Shown here in pieces: positions 53,427 to 62,166 of a DNA stretch of 64,000 nt. The first letter of the stretch is position 1; each line of letters opens with the position of its first letter. Location: assembly GCF_003815715.1 (NCBI RefSeq), contig NZ_CP033922.1, positions 1,377,001-1,441,000 on the forward strand, written 5' to 3'. A model generated the notes under the pieces. It saw only the letters and a list, made by a program, of their open reading frames with translations. It had not been told where the DNA came from and made no database searches. The translations under genes were made by a program, and so were the position numbers. Source of the stretch: Chryseobacterium sp. G0162 (GTDB lineage Bacteria; Bacteroidota; Bacteroidia; Flavobacteriales; Weeksellaceae).

Positions 53427-54437
53427 TTATAATGTCTTGAATTGTTCCAAGGTTCTTATATCATTTTCAAAGAACATTCTGATGTCGCTCATTTGGTAAA
53501 GAAGCATGGTAATTCTTTCAATACCCATTCCGAATGCATATCCTGAATATTTCTCAGAATCAATATTAACATTCTTCAATACCGCAGGATCTACCATACC
53601 ACAACCCATGATTTCTAACCAACCTGTTCCTTTTGTGATTCTGTAATCAGTTTCAGAGTTTAATCCCCAATACACATCAATCTCAGCACTTGGCTCCGTG
53701 AACGGGAAATAAGAAGGTCTCATTCTGATTTTAGACTTTCCGAAAAGTTCAGTGGTAAAGAACTGAATCGTTTGCTTTAAATCCGCAAAACTTACATTCT
53801 CATCAATATATAATCCTTCAATCTGATGGAAGATACAGTGAGAACGTGAAGAAATGGCTTCATTTCTGAATACTCTTCCAGGAGATAAAATTCTGATAGG
53901 CGGCTGATTTTCTTCCATAAAACGAGTCTGTACAGAAGAAGTATGCGTTCTTAAAAGAATATCCGGATTCTGCTCAATAAAGAACGTATCCTGCATATCT
54001 CTTGCCGGGTGATATTCCGGAAGGTTCAATGCCGTGAAGTTATGCCAGTCATCTTCAATCTCAGGACCATCAGCAACAGCAAATCCAATGGATTTAAAGA
54101 TGTCAATAATTCTGTTTTTAACCAGGTTGATCGGGTGTCTTGATCCCAGATCTAATGGAAATGCAGGTCTTGTAAGATCTTCTTTTTCTACTACAACAGA
54201 AGATGCAGAAGTACTTTTCAAGTCTTCCAGTTTCACAGCAACAGCCTGCTTCAAAGTATTGATCTTCTGTCCGAATTCTTTCTTCTGGTCGTTAGGAACT
54301 TCTTTAAATTTTTCAAAAAAATCATTCAGAACTCCTTTTTTACCGTTGTACTTGATACGGAAGTTTTCTATCTCTTCCTTAGAGGTAGCATTGAAGCCGT
54401 TTACTTCGATCAGTAGTTCTTCTATCTTTTCTATCAT
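53427..54437 (-). CDS. pheS: phenylalanine-tRNA ligase alpha subunit
   Basis: A 336-residue class II synthetase subunit. The N-terminal coiled coil (about 1-80) contacts tRNA. Motif 2 is seen in [20 protein letters not shown] and motif 3 in [18 protein letters not shown]. It charges tRNA-Phe with the beta subunit, which is not in this window. Confidence 0.96.
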   Translation of the reverse strand: MIEKIEELLIEVNGFNATSKEEIENFRIKYNGKKGVLNDFFEKFKEVPNDQKKEFGQKINTLKQAVAVKLEDLKSTSASSVVVEKEDLTRPAFPLDLGSRHPINLVKNRIIDIFKSIGFAVADGPEIEDDWHNFTALNLPEYHPARDMQDTFFIEQNPDILLRTHTSSVQTRFMEENQPPIRILSPGRVFRNEAISSRSHCIFHQIEGLYIDENVSFADLKQTIQFFTTELFGKSKIRMRPSYFPFTEPSAEIDVYWGLNSETDYRITKGTGWLEIMGCGMVDPAVLKNVNIDSEKYSGYAFGMGIERITMLLYQMSDIRMFFENDIRTLEQFKTL

Positions 54438-54500
54438 TATTTTACCCTTTCAAAATGTTTTGCAAAAATACGACTTTTAAGTTGAATAATAGGTCCGTCA

Positions 54501-54534
54501 TAAAAAAATCTGCCTCTTTTTCGGGAGGCAGACT
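54501..54534 (-). terminator. terminator after the YceI gene
   Basis: TCTGCCTC and GAGGCAGA pair; the minus strand continues into a run of seven T. It lies between the YceI stop and the pheS start. Confidence 0.85.
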
Positions 54535-54564
54535 TCAATCACTTATTTCACTTAAATAAAAAAA

Positions 54565-55224
54565 TTATTTCTTTTCTAAGGCTTTAACGTTGATCTGAAG
54601 AGTTACCTCATCTTTAATCACTCCGTTTTCAGCAGGAGCCTGGAACTTCACGCCAAACTCTTCTCTTTTGATATCCTTAGGCTCAGTAGCTACACTTACT
54701 TCTCCGTTTTTCACGGAAACATTAGCTTTAAACTGAACCGGCTTAGTAATTCCTTTAATGGTTAAATTACCATCCAAAAGAGTATTATAATCACCTTCTG
54801 TAACAGGAGTAACTTTTGTAATTTCATAAGAAGCCGTTGGGAATTTTTCTACTTCAAAGAAATCACCACTCTTAAGATGACCGTTTAATTTACCCATATC
54901 ATCAGGACTGTCTTTCAAGTCTACAGAGGTCAGGGAATTCATATCAGCAACAAATTTACCGCTTTCCAGTTTTCCTTCCTTCACTGTTACATCACCGCTT
55001 TCAAACCTGATGGTTCCGAAGTGACTCGTATTCTCAGATTTAAATACTTTGTATCCTTTCCATTCAACCTTACTGTTTAGCGTATCCAAAGTGTACTGGT
55101 TACCATCCTTGGTTGTAGTCACTTCATTACCTTCACTGGTAAGCGGTTTATCTTTTTTACAAGAAACCATTACAGCAGCAACGAATAAAGCAGGAATAGC
55201 TAACGAAAACAGTTTTTTTCTCAT
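54565..55224 (-). CDS. YceI family lipoprotein
   Basis: A 219-residue protein with a lipoprotein signal ending in VMVSCKKDK (Cys22) and a YceI lipocalin-like barrel: VEWKGYKVFKSENTSHFGTI, DDMGKLNGHLKSGDFFEVEKF and LDGNLTIKGITKPVQF. YceI barrels bind isoprenoid-like lipids. Membrane-anchored location is inferred from the lipobox. Confidence 0.92.
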   Translation of the reverse strand: MRKKLFSLAIPALFVAAVMVSCKKDKPLTSEGNEVTTTKDGNQYTLDTLNSKVEWKGYKVFKSENTSHFGTIRFESGDVTVKEGKLESGKFVADMNSLTSVDLKDSPDDMGKLNGHLKSGDFFEVEKFPTASYEITKVTPVTEGDYNTLLDGNLTIKGITKPVQFKANVSVKNGEVSVATEPKDIKREEFGVKFQAPAENGVIKDEVTLQINVKALEKK

Positions 55225-55299
55225 TTTTGATTTATTTTTATTACTCCCGCTAATATAATAAAAAAAATTATGTTTTCATAAAAACCTTACATTTGTAAT

Positions 55300-56235
55300 A
55301 TGCTTTTAGAAATAAACAATTTATTCTTCTCCCACACCAAAGAAAAACCGTTGTTTCAAAACCTTAATTTAAGATTTGAGGCTAATAAAATCATTGCCCT
55401 GGCAGGAGAAAGTGGATGTGGAAAATCTACCCTTTTAAACCTGATATATGGCCTGCTTGATTGGGAAAGCGGAGATATCTTTTTTAATGGAGCCAAACTA
55501 TTGGGTCCCAAGGGAAACCTTGTTCCCGGAGAAGCTGAAATGAAGTTTGTAGCACAGAATTTTGACCTTATGCCTTATGCCACTGTTGCTGAAAATGTGG
55601 GTAAATTTATTTCGAATATCAATTTAACCAAGAAAAGAGAAACCGTCATGGAACTTCTTGAAGTAGTAGGACTTCAGGAGTTTGCTGATGTACTTCCTAA
55701 ATATTTAAGCGGCGGGCAGCAACAAAGGGTTGCTATTGCAAGAGCACTGTCCGTTTTACCTAAACTGCTTATCCTTGATGAACCTTTCAGTAATCTTGAT
55801 TTTCCAAGAAAGATTGAGCTTAGAGAAAGACTTTTCCGATATGTAAAGGAACATCAGATCTCTCTGATTATTTCTACCCACGAACTCCAGGACATTATGC
55901 CATGGCTGGATCAGATTGTTATCCTTCAGAATGGAAGGTTAATTCAGAATGACAGTCCGGAAGAAACTTACAAAAATCCATACAATTCTTATGTTGCCAA
56001 ATTATTTGGTGAAGTGAATATCTTCAGTGAATCTGAAGCAGCAGATTTCCAGCTTTCAAAATTTTTCTATTATCCAAAAGGAATAAAAGTTTCTGAAAAT
56101 GGTCTTGAAGCTGAGGTTTTGGAAAGCAGATTTGCAGGAAATTACCATTGGAATAAAATTAAAGCAAAGAATAAGGAATTGGTAATGTACACTGATGAAA
56201 AACTACATGATTCTGTGAATATTTCATTTACTTAA
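55300..56235 (+). CDS. ABC transporter ATP-binding protein without permease
   Basis: A 311-residue ABC ATPase. Walker A is AGESGCGKST (near residue 34), the signature LSGGQQQRVAIARAL, and Walker B is LLILDEPFSNLDF. The last 90 residues form a TOBE-like or accessory domain of the PotA/sulfate type. No permease or binding-protein gene is adjacent, so its partner is coded elsewhere. Substrate unknown. Confidence 0.88.
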   Translation: MLLEINNLFFSHTKEKPLFQNLNLRFEANKIIALAGESGCGKSTLLNLIYGLLDWESGDIFFNGAKLLGPKGNLVPGEAEMKFVAQNFDLMPYATVAENVGKFISNINLTKKRETVMELLEVVGLQEFADVLPKYLSGGQQQRVAIARALSVLPKLLILDEPFSNLDFPRKIELRERLFRYVKEHQISLIISTHELQDIMPWLDQIVILQNGRLIQNDSPEETYKNPYNSYVAKLFGEVNIFSESEAADFQLSKFFYYPKGIKVSENGLEAEVLESRFAGNYHWNKIKAKNKELVMYTDEKLHDSVNISFT

Positions 56236-56555
56236 TCGAAGAGAATTGAGATCACCAACGGGGAATATTCAAGCCTAAGCATTCCTAGATCCGCAAGCCC
56301 TTTCCATCTTCTAAAAAAGTATATAACTCATACATTTCCTTACATTTATCAACAAAAAAAATACAAACATAAGAATCTGTTATTAAACTTTTTCTTACAT
56401 TTGTATTTCCACAGCATAAGGAAATTATTGGTTATTTCTCTTTCTGCCTTTTAGACGGACATTAGCAATCTTGCAATTAAGTCTATTGAAAGATTACTCT
56501 GTCCAATTTTTTCCTTTTTTTATGGCCTTTAACCCATAGTAAAAGGCAATTGTAA
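56236..56555. other. 320-base gap holding a candidate small RNA
   Basis: No reading frame was found. It contains a -7 element (TACATTTG, 56396-56403) followed by the structure at 56410-56526. The first 160 bases, after the ABC gene, show nothing recognisable. Confidence 0.5.
56410..56526 (+). ncRNA. candidate rod-shaped small RNA (6S-like?)
   Basis: A transcript from the -7 element at 56396 would fold as a long hairpin. GGAAATTATTGG (56420-56431) pairs with CCAATTTTTTCC (56503-56514) at 10 of 12 positions, and GCATAA can extend it with TTATGGC across a T run. An inner hairpin joins GGACA (56457-56461) to TGTCC (56500-56504) and AATCTT to AAGATT. A T-rich stretch follows. The rod with a bubble resembles 6S RNA in shape only; no covariance evidence is available. 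Confidence 0.35.
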
Positions 56556-56900
56556 TTATGCTTTCTTTACAAATTCTGATTTTAAAGCCATTGCTCCGAA
56601 CCCATCAATTTTGCAGTCGATATTATGATCGCTTCCTGGTCTTAAGCGGATATTTTTCACTTTAGTTCCAGCTTTTACCGGTTTTGGTGCTCCTTTTACA
56701 GGAAGATCTTTTACAACCACTACAGAATCCCCATCCTGAAGCTCATTTCCATTAGAGTCTAATATTTTTCCCTCGTTTGCTGCTTCAGAAGCTGCTTCTT
56801 CAGGATTCCATTCGTAGAAACACTGAGAACAAACCATCATGTTATCGCTCGGATAGGTAAACTCGGAGCTACATTTCGGACAAAGTACTGTATCACTCAT
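56556..56900 (-). CDS. PhnA/YjdM zinc-ribbon protein
   Basis: A 114-residue protein with an N-terminal zinc ribbon ([13 protein letters not shown] and [11 protein letters not shown], four Cys) and a C-terminal SH3-like PhnA domain ([15 protein letters not shown] and [17 protein letters not shown]). Despite the old name, this family is not required for phosphonate use. A -7 element TACCTTTG lies upstream on the minus strand (56915-56922) with TTG 21 bases before it. Confidence 0.93.
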   Translation of the reverse strand: MSDTVLCPKCSSEFTYPSDNMMVCSQCFYEWNPEEAASEAANEGKILDSNGNELQDGDSVVVVKDLPVKGAPKPVKAGTKVKNIRLRPGSDHNIDCKIDGFGAMALKSEFVKKA

Positions 56901-57303
56901 ATTTTAATTTTTTGCAAAGGTAGGGCTTTTTCAAGGTTAAAGTCAAGAGATAAAGGCCAGTATAGTAGACAATAAACACTTATTTGTTTTACACCAACAA
57001 GTGAATTACTATACTTTAGATAAGGTAACTGTAAAGAAAATAAAGTATATTGATGAACCCTATACATTTTGTTCTTAAAGACATTTCATTTAAGCAAATA
57101 TTTGAGTTCAGCCACCCCTGAATGAAAGACTGTTGTAACTGAGTAAAAATATATAAATCTTCAGAAAAAACATTTACAGATTCAGTACTAGGATTTATTT
57201 CTATCATTTCATCTCAACCGTGTAAGTCTCAAACTCTCCAACTCAAACCTCAACTCTCAACTTTAATTCGTATTTTTGCAGATTCAAACAGCGAAGCAAA
57301 CTT
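56901..57303. other. 403-base gap
   Basis: No gene was found. It holds the phnA promoter on the minus strand, a repeat word at 57227-57242 and a -7 element TATTTTTG (57271-57278) 25 bases before the methyltransferase gene. Nothing else is recognised. Confidence 0.5.
57227..57242. repeat. interspersed 16-base word
   Basis: TCTCAAACTCTCCAAC occurs here and in reverse at 60908-60923. The surrounding DNA is a run of CTCAA/CTC words, so this is likely a low-complexity repeat family. Confidence 0.5.
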
Positions 57304-58509
57304 ATGGAACTTATTCACAGAAACTTGGCAATCGGAATTCACGATGCCTTACAGGAGACATTTTTTGAGAAAAACAAATATGCCGATAAAGTTATTGAAA
57401 GACTTTTAAAAGCAAACAAAAAATGGGGAAGCCAGGACAGAGCCGTTGTTTCTGAGATTTTCTACAATATTATCCGTTGGAAAAAACGCCTTGAATATTA
57501 TATGGGCGAAGGGGTAAAACCTAACAATATTTATAAACTTATCATTGCTTACCTTCTTTGGAGCAAGACCAATTATAAAAAGTTTGAAGAGTTTGACGGA
57601 ATTAAAATTGCGGACATTCTTACCAAGCTTAAAAAGAATACAGTTCCAACCAAAGCTATTGAACATTCTATCCCAGACTGGTTGGCGGAAACGTTGGAAA
57701 AAGAATTGGGAGCTAAATGGGAAAGAGAAATGATTGCGTTGAATGAACAGGCTCCTACTGTTTTAAGAACAAATTCATTAAAGACAACAACAAAGGAACT
57801 TATTTCTGACCTTTCAGATGAAGGTGTTGCGTCTTTTCCTATTAAAAACTATCCAGATGCAGTACAACTGGAGGAGAAAAAGAATGTTTTCCTTACCACA
57901 GCATTTAAAGAAGGTTTGTTTGAAGTTCAGGACGCTTCTTCTCAGAAGATCGGATATTTCCTGGATGTAAAAGAGGGACAAAGAGTGGTAGATGCCTGTG
58001 CAGGTGCTGGAGGAAAAACACTTCACCTGGCAGCACTGATGGGAAATAAAGGTCAGATCATAGCTTTAGATATTTTCGAGTGGAAATTGACCGAGTTAAA
58101 GCGTCGTGCTAAAAGAGCCGGAGCTCACAATATTGAAACCCGTATGATCTCTGACAACAAAGTAATCAAACGCCTTCATGATAAAGCAGACAGATTATTG
58201 ATTGACGCCCCATGTTCAGGTCTTGGAGTATTGAAAAGAAATCCGGACAGCAAATGGAAAATCGATCAGGACTTTATTGATAGAATCAAAAAAGAGCAAC
58301 AGCAGATTCTTCAGGATTATTCTAAAATTCTTAAAAAAGGTGGAAAGATGGTGTATGCAACATGTTCTATTCTACCTTCTGAAAATAACCTGCAGGTAGA
58401 AGAATTCCTTAAAAATAACCCTGGATTCAAAATGATTAAGGATGAAAAGGTAATGCCTAGCGAAGGATACGATGGATTCTATATGGCATTGATTGAAAGA
58501 GTTTCTTAA
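57304..58509 (+). CDS. RsmB/NOP family RNA (cytosine-C5) methyltransferase
   Basis: A 401-residue enzyme with an N-terminal NusB-like helical domain (about 1-130), then a Rossmann methyltransferase. SAM binding is in VDACAGAGGKTLHLA; DAPCSGLGVLKRNPDSKWK holds the release Cys and YATCSILPSEN the catalytic Cys. It methylates rRNA cytosine. A terminator follows. Confidence 0.92.
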   Translation: MELIHRNLAIGIHDALQETFFEKNKYADKVIERLLKANKKWGSQDRAVVSEIFYNIIRWKKRLEYYMGEGVKPNNIYKLIIAYLLWSKTNYKKFEEFDGIKIADILTKLKKNTVPTKAIEHSIPDWLAETLEKELGAKWEREMIALNEQAPTVLRTNSLKTTTKELISDLSDEGVASFPIKNYPDAVQLEEKKNVFLTTAFKEGLFEVQDASSQKIGYFLDVKEGQRVVDACAGAGGKTLHLAALMGNKGQIIALDIFEWKLTELKRRAKRAGAHNIETRMISDNKVIKRLHDKADRLLIDAPCSGLGVLKRNPDSKWKIDQDFIDRIKKEQQQILQDYSKILKKGGKMVYATCSILPSENNLQVEEFLKNNPGFKMIKDEKVMPSEGYDGFYMALIERVS

Positions 58510-58530
58510 TTGACTCTACCATTATAAATT

Positions 58531-58559
58531 AAAAACTACTCCACGGGGTAGTTTTTTTG
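58531..58559 (+). terminator. terminator after the methyltransferase gene
   Basis: AAAACTACTCC and GGGGTAGTTTT pair around AC, followed by a T run. Confidence 0.9.
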
Positions 58560-58865
58560 TTTTTTTAGACAAATATGTAACATTTATATTCTGTTCTCTA
58601 CTAACCCTATAGATTAACCGTTTTGATGCTGTAAGGATATTTATTAACATAAATTACCTACAGTAGATTATAAAATATGAATACAAGAACTGAACTTACC
58701 TTTTTACTTTGCCTGTTTTCTACATAGTTTAATGGAAACCAGTATATCGGTTCTTATCATCGAAAACCATTCACAAAACGATTACTCATTTAAATAGCCG
58801 GCTGATAATGTTTGTTCCTCTTATTTTAAAGCAGGAAAATCATTTTAAAGCCTGAATAATATAGT

Positions 58866-58893
58866 TAGTAAGAAAAATTTTATTTTCTTACTA
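58866..58893. repeat. perfect 11-base inverted repeat
   Basis: TAGTAAGAAAA (58866-58876) and TTTTCTTACTA (58883-58893) with a six-base loop. No T run follows, so it is not a standard terminator. Confidence 0.65.
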
Positions 58894-58925
58894 GCAAGAG
58901 CATATTACAAGCCTATAAAAACAAA

Positions 58926-58954
58926 ACCTTCTTGCATGAGAATTGCAAGAAGGT
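58926..58954 (-). terminator. hairpin, possible minus-strand terminator
   Basis: ACCTTCTTGCA (58926-58936) and TGCAAGAAGGT (58944-58954) are perfect arms with a seven-base loop. On the minus strand it continues as TTTGTTTTTAT. No minus-strand gene lies before it, so it may end an unrecognised small transcript. Confidence 0.5.
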
Positions 58955-59187
58955 AAAAACACAAATGATGAAAAAAAATTATTTCGAGCCACAAAGTAAG
59001 GGCTAAAGTTTGCATAATAAATTATCATATATTAAGAAATATGTCATTTTTATTTCGTATAGAGATTAGATTAACTTTAGCCTAACGAAAAAAATCAATC
59101 AAAAACATACAAATTCTTATGAATAGTTAATTTTTTTCTTTAAAATAAATTATTTAATTAAAAAATTAAACTTATACATATTTTTCA

Positions 59188-59218
59188 TTGTTATTTATAA
59201 ACATCCCTTTTACTTTTG
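59188..59218 (+). promoter_or_regulatory. asnB promoter
   Basis: TTG at 59188-59190 and TACTTTTG at 59211-59218 are 20 bases apart. Transcription would start near 59225, leaving a leader of only about 14 bases. Confidence 0.7.
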
Positions 59219-59237
59219 TCTCATAAATAATAAAAAT

Positions 59238-60905
59238 ATGTGTGGAATTGTATGTTTATTCGATGCCAAGCAAAAAACTGAGATATTAAGGCCTCAGGTT
59301 TTGGAAATGTCAAAAAAGATCCGTCACAGAGGACCAGATTGGAGTGGGGTCTTTCAGGATGAGAAAGTAGTTTTCTCTCACGAAAGATTAGCCATTGTAG
59401 ATCCAACATCCGGAAAGCAACCTTTATTTACTAAAGACGGGAAAGTAGTATTAGCTGTAAACGGTGAAATCTACAACCATAGAGAATTAAAAGAAGAATT
59501 TCCTGATTATGAATTTCAGACTCAATCTGATTGTGAGGTTATTCTGGCACTATACAGAAAATACGGAAAAGATTTTGTGGAAAAACTGAACGGTATTTTC
59601 GCATTTGCATTGTATGATACGGAACATGAAGTTTATCTGATTGCCCGCGATCATATGGGAATCTGCCCTCTTTATCAGGGATGGGATAAGAACGGAAACT
59701 ATTATGTAGCTTCTGAACTAAAAGCATTGGAAGGTATATGCAAAAAGATTGAAACCTTCTTACCAGGACATTTGGTATACAGCAAAGACGGAGCTGAACT
59801 TCAGCAATGGTACACCAGAGAATGGGAAAGTTTTGACCATGTGAAAGAGAACGAAACCGATATTGACAAACTAAGAAAAGGGCTTGAAGATGCTGTTCAC
59901 AGACAACTGATGAGTGACGTTCCTTATGGTGTATTGCTTTCAGGGGGACTAGACTCTTCTGTTATTTCTGCTATCACAGCCAAGTTTGCAAGACAAAGAA
60001 TTGAAAGCGGAGACACTCAGGAAGCATGGTATCCAAGACTTCACAGTTTTGCAGTAGGACTTGTAGGGTCTCCTGATTTAGTTGCAGCACAAAAAGCAGC
60101 GGAACATATCGGATCTGTTCACCATGAAGTCAACTTTACAGTCCAGGAGGGATTGGATGCGATACGTGATGTAATTTATCATCTGGAAACTTATGATGTA
60201 ACAACCATCAGAGCATCTACCCCGATGTATCTTTTAGCAAGGGTCATCAAATCAATGGGAATTAAAATGGTATTATCCGGAGAAGGTTCAGATGAACTAT
60301 TTGGGGGATATCTGTACTTCCATAAAGCTCCTAATGCTAAAGAATTCCATGATGAAACAGTAAGAAAACTCGGAAAGCTTCATTTGTATGACTGTCTGAG
60401 AGCGAACAAAGCTTTAATGAGCTGGGGAATAGAAGGAAGAGTTCCTTTCCTTGACAAAGAATTTATGGATATTGCCATGACCCTCAACCCACAAGATAAA
60501 ATGATACAGGTAGCTGAAGGGAAAATTGAAAAATGGGTACTAAGAAAAGCTTTTGAAGATATTCTTCCCGCCTCTATTGCATGGAGACAAAAAGAACAGT
60601 TTTCAGATGGTGTAGGATATTCATGGATTGATACTCTAAAAGAAGTTGCTGAAAAAGAGGTTACTGATGAGATGATGGTTAACGCAAGGTTCAGATTCCC
60701 GTTAAACACTCCACAAAATAAGGAGGAATATCGATACAGAACTATTTTTGAAGAACATTTCCCTAGTGAAACTGCTGCAGCAACTGTTCCATCAGTTCCG
60801 TCAGTAGCCTGCTCCACTCCTATCGCTCTGGAATGGGATGAAGCTTTCAAAAAGATGAATGATCCAAGCGGAAGAGCAGTGAAAGTGCACGAAACTTCCT
60901 ATTAG
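59238..60905 (+). CDS. asnB: asparagine synthase (glutamine-hydrolysing)
   Basis: A 555-residue enzyme of two domains. The N-terminal Ntn glutaminase starts with the catalytic Cys2 (MCGIVCLFDA) and has HRGPDWSG and AVNGEIYNH. The synthetase domain carries the PP-loop SGGLDSSV (from Ser235) and LSGEGSDELFGGY. It makes asparagine from aspartate, glutamine and ATP. Length matches E. coli AsnB (554). The leader is short and the terminator lies at 61085-61115. Confidence 0.96.
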   Translation: MCGIVCLFDAKQKTEILRPQVLEMSKKIRHRGPDWSGVFQDEKVVFSHERLAIVDPTSGKQPLFTKDGKVVLAVNGEIYNHRELKEEFPDYEFQTQSDCEVILALYRKYGKDFVEKLNGIFAFALYDTEHEVYLIARDHMGICPLYQGWDKNGNYYVASELKALEGICKKIETFLPGHLVYSKDGAELQQWYTREWESFDHVKENETDIDKLRKGLEDAVHRQLMSDVPYGVLLSGGLDSSVISAITAKFARQRIESGDTQEAWYPRLHSFAVGLVGSPDLVAAQKAAEHIGSVHHEVNFTVQEGLDAIRDVIYHLETYDVTTIRASTPMYLLARVIKSMGIKMVLSGEGSDELFGGYLYFHKAPNAKEFHDETVRKLGKLHLYDCLRANKALMSWGIEGRVPFLDKEFMDIAMTLNPQDKMIQVAEGKIEKWVLRKAFEDILPASIAWRQKEQFSDGVGYSWIDTLKEVAEKEVTDEMMVNARFRFPLNTPQNKEEYRYRTIFEEHFPSETAAATVPSVPSVACSTPIALEWDEAFKKMNDPSGRAVKVHETSY

Positions 60906-60983
60906 AGGTTGGAGAGTTTGAGAGTGGGAATGTTATAGAGTCAATGGTGATCTTTAAGGGTTAAAGTTATCGTGATGCCCGAT

Positions 60984-61020
60984 GAATTCACGATTCGCTT
61001 GCGAAGCAAAATTCACTATT
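60984..61020. repeat. interspersed repeat, reverse copy
   Basis: On the minus strand this 37-base stretch agrees with 41072-41108 at 32 positions, including the shared end GAATCGTGAATTC. A degraded third copy lies at 47034-47062. Confidence 0.7.
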
Positions 61021-61084
61021 AAAATTTAATATTTAAATCATACACTTACACCCCTTCTTTGTAACTACTACCACAATAATTTAT

Positions 61085-61115
61085 TAATCCTGTAGCAATA
61101 CAGGATTATTTTTTG
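61085..61115 (+). terminator. asnB terminator
   Basis: TAATCCTGTA and TACAGGATTA are perfect arms with a GCAA loop and T run. It is 180 bases after the asnB stop; the repeats lie between. Confidence 0.85.
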
Positions 61116-61212
61116 AATTAACAATAACAATATGGCACAATTTAACTGACAATCAAAAATAATATCTAATAAATAATTATATTTGGAAAACGAAAATATC
61201 AATTATAAAAAA

Positions 61213-62025
61213 ATGAGAAGAAACCTTACTGTTTTGTTTGCCTTATTATCTATCAGTTTTGCTTTTGGACAGGGAAAATATGGCAAATATCTGAACTCAA
61301 AAAAGCTTGCTTTAGCATATAAAAGCGTGAAAGATGCTGATAAGGACGATTATTATCAACAGTTTTACTGGCTGGTAAAAGCTGAGCAGCTTAAAACCTA
61401 TCCTCACCTTAAGGATATAAAGCCTGTAGTATTATATGAATTCGTAAAAAAAGTAAATCCTCAGAATCCAACAAAAAAACTGGATAAAAGAGATAAAGAG
61501 CTTAGAGCTACTGCAGAATTATCTTTAAATCAATACTTCAAGAACAAGAATTTTGAGAACAATTCTGTATTAATGTACAACCTTGAAACTTACGTTGACC
61601 CTTCAAAAGGACAATTCTATACAAAGGTTGATCCTGAAAAAATCAAAGAATTGGTTCCAAAAGAATTGTTTGCCTTCAATTCATACAACAGAAATTTAGG
61701 AGAAGAAAAAACCTACTATCTTTGGGTAGATAAGAAAAAAGATGATTTGAATATTGTAGATATTATTCCTAGTGAAAAAGATGACAAATCATTCTACACC
61801 AGATTAAGACAATATCTTCCAAGCTATAAGTTTTCAAAATATGTTCCGACTGTAAAAAAAGGAAACAAGACCGATAAAACAGATATAGAATATTATTATA
61901 TCATGCCTTTTGAGCAGAATACCGATAATATTGAATACAAAACCAAGGATTTCAAAAATTTCACTTTAAGCCAGTATAGAAAAGCCGGTGATGAATGGAA
62001 AGGAGTAGAAAAGCCTAAAAAATAA
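61213..62025 (+). CDS. uncharacterised exported protein
   Basis: A protein of about 270 residues with a signal peptide (MRRNLTVLFALLSISFAFGQ) and a Lys/Tyr-rich mature part with no recognised family. The ATG at 61213 is chosen over a TTG at 61183, because that TTG is the end of the -7 element TATATTTG (61178-61185) and so lies upstream of transcription. Terminator follows. Confidence 0.83.
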   Translation: MRRNLTVLFALLSISFAFGQGKYGKYLNSKKLALAYKSVKDADKDDYYQQFYWLVKAEQLKTYPHLKDIKPVVLYEFVKKVNPQNPTKKLDKRDKELRATAELSLNQYFKNKNFENNSVLMYNLETYVDPSKGQFYTKVDPEKIKELVPKELFAFNSYNRNLGEEKTYYLWVDKKKDDLNIVDIIPSEKDDKSFYTRLRQYLPSYKFSKYVPTVKKGNKTDKTDIEYYYIMPFEQNTDNIEYKTKDFKNFTLSQYRKAGDEWKGVEKPKK

Positions 62026-62028
62026 ATC

Positions 62029-62061
62029 AAAAAGTCCTGTGATATTTCGCAGGACTTTTTT
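62029..62061 (+). terminator. terminator
   Basis: AAAAGTCCTG and CAGGACTTTT pair around a ten-base loop, then T. Confidence 0.88.
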
Positions 62062-62166
62062 AATTTTATATGGATTTCTTGATCTAAGAATCAAACTGCT
62101 TAAAGCAAGCACTTTCTTCAAATAAAATAAGCCTGGAAGTTTATTGAATATTCCAGCCTATACGAA

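Larger units (their letters stand above)
58510..59237. other. 728-base gap with two perfect hairpins and a tiny frame
   Basis: Apart from the terminator at its start and the asnB promoter at its end, this gap holds two perfect 11-base inverted repeats (58866-58893 and 58926-58954) and a 12-codon frame at 58968-59006 (MKKNYFEPQSKG). No long coding region is present. The second hairpin would end a minus-strand transcript, since T-rich DNA follows it on that strand. Confidence 0.5.
60906..61212. other. 307-base gap
   Basis: No gene was found. It holds the reverse copy of the 57.2 kb word (60908-60923), a copy of the 41.1 kb repeat (60984-61020), the asnB terminator (61085-61115) and a -7 element TATATTTG (61178-61185). 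Confidence 0.6.

Noticed and set aside
61183..61212. TTG start giving ten extra residues for the gene at 61213
   Set aside because: The TTG overlaps the -7 element TATATTTG, so it would lie upstream of the transcript, and the signal peptide begins at the ATG.
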